Assembly: GCA_026391995.1 (NCBI GenBank) | Contig: JAPLCY010000352.1 | Coordinates: 1-8,688, forward strand | Source of the DNA: Candidatus Auribacterota bacterium | Lineage (GTDB): Bacteria > Auribacterota > Tritonobacteria > UBA1439 | Length of the DNA: 8,688 nt | Reading direction: 5' to 3' | Part shown: one piece after another, positions 6,174-8,688 of the stretch | Position numbering within the stretch: position 1 is the stretch's first letter | Layout of the letters: each line of letters starts with the position of its first letter | Notes under the pieces: model-generated | What the model was told of the DNA's origin: nothing | Seen by the model: only the letters and a program-made list of their open reading frames with translations | Database searches by the model: none | Program-made: the position numbers and the translations under genes

Positions 6174-6959
6174 CTATTCCAACTTCTCCCTCACCCGTTC
6201 AATGCCGACCGCCCTGCCCGTCGTCTCATCGGCGCGGATGATGACCCCCTGGAGCTCGATCCCCTCTCTCGCCACATCGAAGCGGTGCGGCATCTGGGTA
6301 AGGAAGTGCTTGAGCACCGGTTCGATCTCGCGGCCGAGGATCGAGACCGTCGGCCCGGTCATGCCTATGTCCGTGATGAAAGCGGTGCCCCCGGGGAGGA
6401 CCTGCTCGTCGGCGGTCTGCACGTGGGTGTGCGTGCCGGCGATGGCGGTGACGGTCCCGTCCAAGTAACGGCCGAGGGCCATCTTTTCGGAGGTTGCCTC
6501 GGCGTGCACATCGACGAGGATGAGGGGGGTCCGCGCGCGCAGCGCCTCGACCGCGCTCCTTGCCGCCCTGAACGGGCAGTCGAGGGGGCTCATGAAGATC
6601 CGGCCGACCACGTTCACGACGCCGATCGCGAGGCCGCGGGGGAGCTCATAGGCGAAGGAACCATGCCCCGGTGCGCCGTCGGGATAGTTGGCGGGGCGCA
6701 GAAGCCGCTCATCCCTTCCCAGGATATCGTACACGCCCTTGTTTCTCCAGATATGATCACCGGAGGTGAGGGCGTTGACCCCGCTTGCGATAAGCTCCTC
6801 GACGACCTCCGCGGTCACGCCGGAGCCGCCCGCGGCGTTCTCCGCGTTGGCGACCACAAAATCGATCTCGTGTGCGGCCTTGAGGCGCGGCAGGAGCTCC
6901 CGGATCGCCTTGCGTCCCGGGTTTCCGACGATGTCACCGCAAAAAAGTATAGTAATCAC
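6174..6959 (-). CDS. YmdB-family (TIGR00282) metallophosphoesterase, 2',3'-cyclic-nucleotide phosphodiesterase
   Basis: A 261-residue dinuclear-metal phosphodiesterase. The Bacillus subtilis member YmdB hydrolyses 2',3'-cyclic nucleotides and affects biofilm versus motility decisions, and its gene adjoins rny. Metal-ligand landmarks are FCGDIVGNPGR (6-16, Asp9), NAENAAGG (38-45, Glu40 and Asn41), SGDHIW (66-71, His69), DVHAEATSEK (150-159, His152), GTHTHVQTAD (175-184, His177 and His179) and TDIGMTGP (196-203). Length and motif order match the family. Asp68 stands where B. subtilis has the metal-bridging Asn of GNH. Translation begins at GTG 6959; an AGGGA lies about 9 bases upstream. The gene comes 52 bases after rny, through an AT-rich spacer, and ends 22 bases before xseA. 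The true substrate in this organism is unknown. Confidence 0.93.
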   Translation of the reverse strand: MITILFCGDIVGNPGRKAIRELLPRLKAAHEIDFVVANAENAAGGSGVTAEVVEELIASGVNALTSGDHIWRNKGVYDILGRDERLLRPANYPDGAPGHGSFAYELPRGLAIGVVNVVGRIFMSPLDCPFRAARSAVEALRARTPLILVDVHAEATSEKMALGRYLDGTVTAIAGTHTHVQTADEQVLPGGTAFITDIGMTGPTVSILGREIEPVLKHFLTQMPHRFDVAREGIELQGVIIRADETTGRAVGIERVREKLE

Positions 6960-7011
6960 TCTAGTAAATCCCTAATCCCAAAATATAGATTTTTCATTGT
7001 ACATTTTGAAT
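6960..7011 (-). other. AT-rich spacer between rny and the YmdB-family gene
   Basis: This 52-base gap is much richer in A and T than the flanking genes. On the minus strand it contains two adjacent near-identical heptamers, GGGATTA (6979-6973) and GGGATTT (6972-6966), the second of which probably doubles as the ribosome site for the GTG start. No stem followed by a T-run, and no convincing -35/-10 pair, was found. Confidence 0.35.
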
Positions 7012-8583
7012 CTATTTCGCGTATTCAACCGCTCTCGTTTCCCGCACCACCACCACCTTGATCTGGCCGGGATAGTCGAGCTCGTCCTGTATCTTCTTGG
7101 TGATCTCGCGGGCGATGGACATCGATTCGGTGTCGTTGACCTTGTCCGGCTCCACCATGACCCTGATCTCGCGCCCTGCCTGTATGGCGTAGGCGTGGTG
7201 CACGCCGCGGAACGAGGTCGCGATCTTCTCGAGATTCTCAAGCCTCTTGATATACGCCTCGATCGACTCCGAACGCGCCCCGGGGCGGGCGGCGGACATG
7301 GCGTCGCCGGCCGAAGCTAGCACCGCGGCGACCGAGGTTGGCTCAACGTCGTTATGGTGCGCGGCGATGGCGTGCACCACCTCGGCCGATTCCCCGTACT
7401 TCTTGGCGATGTCCGCGCCGATCACGGCGTGGGCCCCCTCGACCTCGTGGTCAACTGCCTTGCCGATGTCGTGGAGCAACCCGATCCGTTTGGCCGCATG
7501 GATGTCCTGCTTCAGCTCCGCGGCCATGATCCCCATCAGGCGCGCGACCTCCTTGGAGTGCTGGAGGACGTTCTGGCCGTAGCTGCTGCGGAACTTGAGC
7601 CGGCCGAGCAGCTTGATAAGCTCGGCGTGCAGGTCGTGGATGCCGAGATCGAACGCCGCGGCCTTCCCCGTCTCGCGTATGTTCTCCTCCATCTCCTTCT
7701 TGACCTTGTCGACAATCTCCTCAATCCGGGCCGGATGGATCCTCCCGTCCGCGATCAGCCGCTCGAGGGTGATCCGGGCTATTTCCTTGCGGATCGGGTC
7801 AAAACCGGAAAGGGCGACCGCGCCCGGGGTGTCGTCGATGATCAGATCCACGCCGGTGGCCGCCTCGAGGGCCCGTATGTTTCGTCCCTCCCTGCCGATG
7901 ATACGCCCCTTCATCTCGTCATTGGGCAGCGGAACGCTCGTCACCGTCGTCTCAGAGACATGATCCGCCGCGTAGCGCTGAATGGCGAGGGAGATGATCT
8001 TTTTGGCCTGCTTGTCGGCGGTCTCCTTCGCCTCCTCTTCGATGCGCCGCGCCATGGTGGCGGCATCGCGCCGGATCTCCTCTTCCAGCCGGCTGAGGAG
8101 GAGCTGCTTGGCCTCGTCCCTGCTCAACCCCGCGACCCTCTGGAGGCGCGTGCGCTCCTCTTCCAGGACGGCATCGAGCTCCTTGGACTTCTCCCCCAGG
8201 GCGGCATCCTTGGCCTCGATCTCTCGCTCGACCTTGACGAGGACCTGCTCCTTCTTCTCCAGCAGCGCCACCTTGCGTTCGAGGTTTTCCTCCTTCTGCA
8301 GAACTCGCGCCTCGAGGCTCAGGAGCTCCTTCCGGCGGTTCTTGGTTTCCTTCTCGAACTCCACGCGTGACTTATACAGCTCATCCTTGGCGAATATTTC
8401 CGCCTCGCGCTTCTTGTTGTTCGATTCCCGTGTTGCCTCCTCGACCAGTTTTTTCGCCTGCTCGCCGGCATCGGTGAGGCGTTTTTCCGAGATCGATCGC
8501 CTGATAAAATAACCCGCGGCAGCCCCCGCCGCACCCGTGATGATGCTCAGGGCGAGGAACTGCTCCTTGAGGAAATTAATCAT
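7012..8583 (-). CDS. rny: Ribonuclease Y
   Basis: Membrane-anchored endoribonuclease that starts mRNA decay in bacteria without RNase E. The 523-residue protein has the whole family architecture: one N-terminal transmembrane helix (about 8-27, [19 protein letters not shown]), a long charged coiled coil (about 30-200), a KH RNA-binding domain (about 212-275, with [15 protein letters not shown] at 227-240), and an HD domain with His342 (LQHSKEVA) and the metal-binding pair His371-Asp372 ([13 protein letters not shown]), followed by the conserved C-terminal MVEPDKV and [22 protein letters not shown] segments. The ATG at 8583 is set by a strong purine-rich ribosome site and places the membrane helix correctly. 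It lies 16 bases after a probable folate enzyme gene and just before the YmdB-family gene, the same pairing seen in Firmicutes. The motifs are complete, so it should be active. Confidence 0.98.
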   Translation of the reverse strand: MINFLKEQFLALSIITGAAGAAAGYFIRRSISEKRLTDAGEQAKKLVEEATRESNNKKREAEIFAKDELYKSRVEFEKETKNRRKELLSLEARVLQKEENLERKVALLEKKEQVLVKVEREIEAKDAALGEKSKELDAVLEEERTRLQRVAGLSRDEAKQLLLSRLEEEIRRDAATMARRIEEEAKETADKQAKKIISLAIQRYAADHVSETTVTSVPLPNDEMKGRIIGREGRNIRALEAATGVDLIIDDTPGAVALSGFDPIRKEIARITLERLIADGRIHPARIEEIVDKVKKEMEENIRETGKAAAFDLGIHDLHAELIKLLGRLKFRSSYGQNVLQHSKEVARLMGIMAAELKQDIHAAKRIGLLHDIGKAVDHEVEGAHAVIGADIAKKYGESAEVVHAIAAHHNDVEPTSVAAVLASAGDAMSAARPGARSESIEAYIKRLENLEKIATSFRGVHHAYAIQAGREIRVMVEPDKVNDTESMSIAREITKKIQDELDYPGQIKVVVVRETRAVEYAK

Positions 8584-8590
8584 GATGATC

Positions 8591-8601
8591 TCCCCCCTCC
8601 T
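8591..8601 (-). promoter_or_regulatory. Strong ribosome binding site of rny
   Basis: AGGAGGGGGGA on the minus strand, ending 7 bases before the rny ATG. It overlaps the stop codon of the preceding gene, so ribosomes ending there are close enough to restart. It is the best Shine-Dalgarno in the window. Confidence 0.7.
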
Positions 8602-8688
8602 ATCGTAGAGCGCTCCGAACAGTCGTGCACCGTATGATTCTCTCCTCCGTCACCAGACAATCCACGCGTATGTCATGAGCATCCTTCG
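8600..8688 (-). CDS. Probable 5-formyltetrahydrofolate cyclo-ligase, C-terminal end only
   Basis: An open frame enters at the right edge (first full codon 8686-8684) and stops at TAG 8602-8600, giving the last 28 residues of a protein. The fragment holds [17 protein letters not shown], which resembles the end of 5-formyltetrahydrofolate cyclo-ligase (HDxPVDxIVTExRII). That enzyme uses ATP to turn 5-formyl-THF into 5,10-methenyl-THF. The reading is too short for the ORF listing and has no start in the window. The stop is inside the rny ribosome site, 16 bases before rny, consistent with an operon. The call rests on one short motif, so another protein with a similar tail remains possible. Confidence 0.68.
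   Translation of the reverse strand, partial: KDAHDIRVDCLVTEERIIRCTTVRSALR

Noticed and set aside
5159..6241. A 360-residue plus-strand open frame opposite xseA
   Set aside because: It is antisense to a gene with full exonuclease VII motifs, its product has no recognisable domain, and long antisense frames are expected in GC-rich DNA.
7354..8370. A 338-residue plus-strand open frame opposite rny, Leu- and Asp-rich
   Set aside because: It mirrors the Lys/Glu-rich coiled coil of RNase Y on the other strand, which explains its odd composition; it has no family resemblance.

Overview
The window is a compact, GC-rich bacterial stretch in which every supported gene lies on the minus strand. Read in the direction of transcription (right to left) the order is: C-terminal end of a probable 5-formyltetrahydrofolate cyclo-ligase (cut by the right edge), rny (RNase Y), a YmdB/TIGR00282 phosphodiesterase, xseA, xseB, dxs, tlyA, nadK, a two-cluster 4Fe-4S ferredoxin, and the N-terminal 230 residues of a VorB/KorA-type 2-oxoacid:ferredoxin oxidoreductase subunit (cut by the left edge). 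Gaps between genes are 16 to 78 bases and two junctions overlap, so this looks like one long operon. I found no tRNA, rRNA, CRISPR array, insertion sequence, prophage gene or convincing terminator, and no gene-free stretch above 100 bases.

The right part (about 7010-8688) is RNA turnover: a membrane-anchored RNase Y directly behind the folate enzyme fragment. The middle part (2633-6959) carries the metallophosphoesterase that commonly accompanies RNase Y, both exonuclease VII subunits, and the first enzyme of the MEP isoprenoid pathway. The left-middle part (966-2583) holds an S4-domain 2'-O-ribose methyltransferase and NAD kinase, overlapping by 20 bases. The left end (1-973) switches to anaerobic carbon metabolism: a ferredoxin-like delta subunit and the alpha subunit of a 2-oxoacid:ferredoxin oxidoreductase, separated by an AT-rich spacer that contains a degenerate heptamer repeat.

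The gene content suggests an anaerobic or fermentative bacterium: ferredoxin-dependent 2-oxoacid oxidation, the MEP pathway, and RNase Y rather than any visible RNase E. The xseA-xseB-dxs-tlyA-nadK order is an old conserved cluster in many bacteria, but here the usual ispA between xseB and dxs is missing, and ferredoxin oxidoreductase genes follow nadK. High GC, an anaerobic gene set and this order would fit an uncultured candidate phylum such as the Omnitrophota or Auribacterota type, but that is a guess from memory of gene order and not shown by the sequence.

Nothing here is a clearly new biological system. The observations most worth a second look are the CTTANNN heptamer array just upstream of vorB, the joining of an oxidoreductase operon to a housekeeping operon, and a few substitutions at conserved sites (YmdB Asn to Asp, Dxs Gln to Gly).
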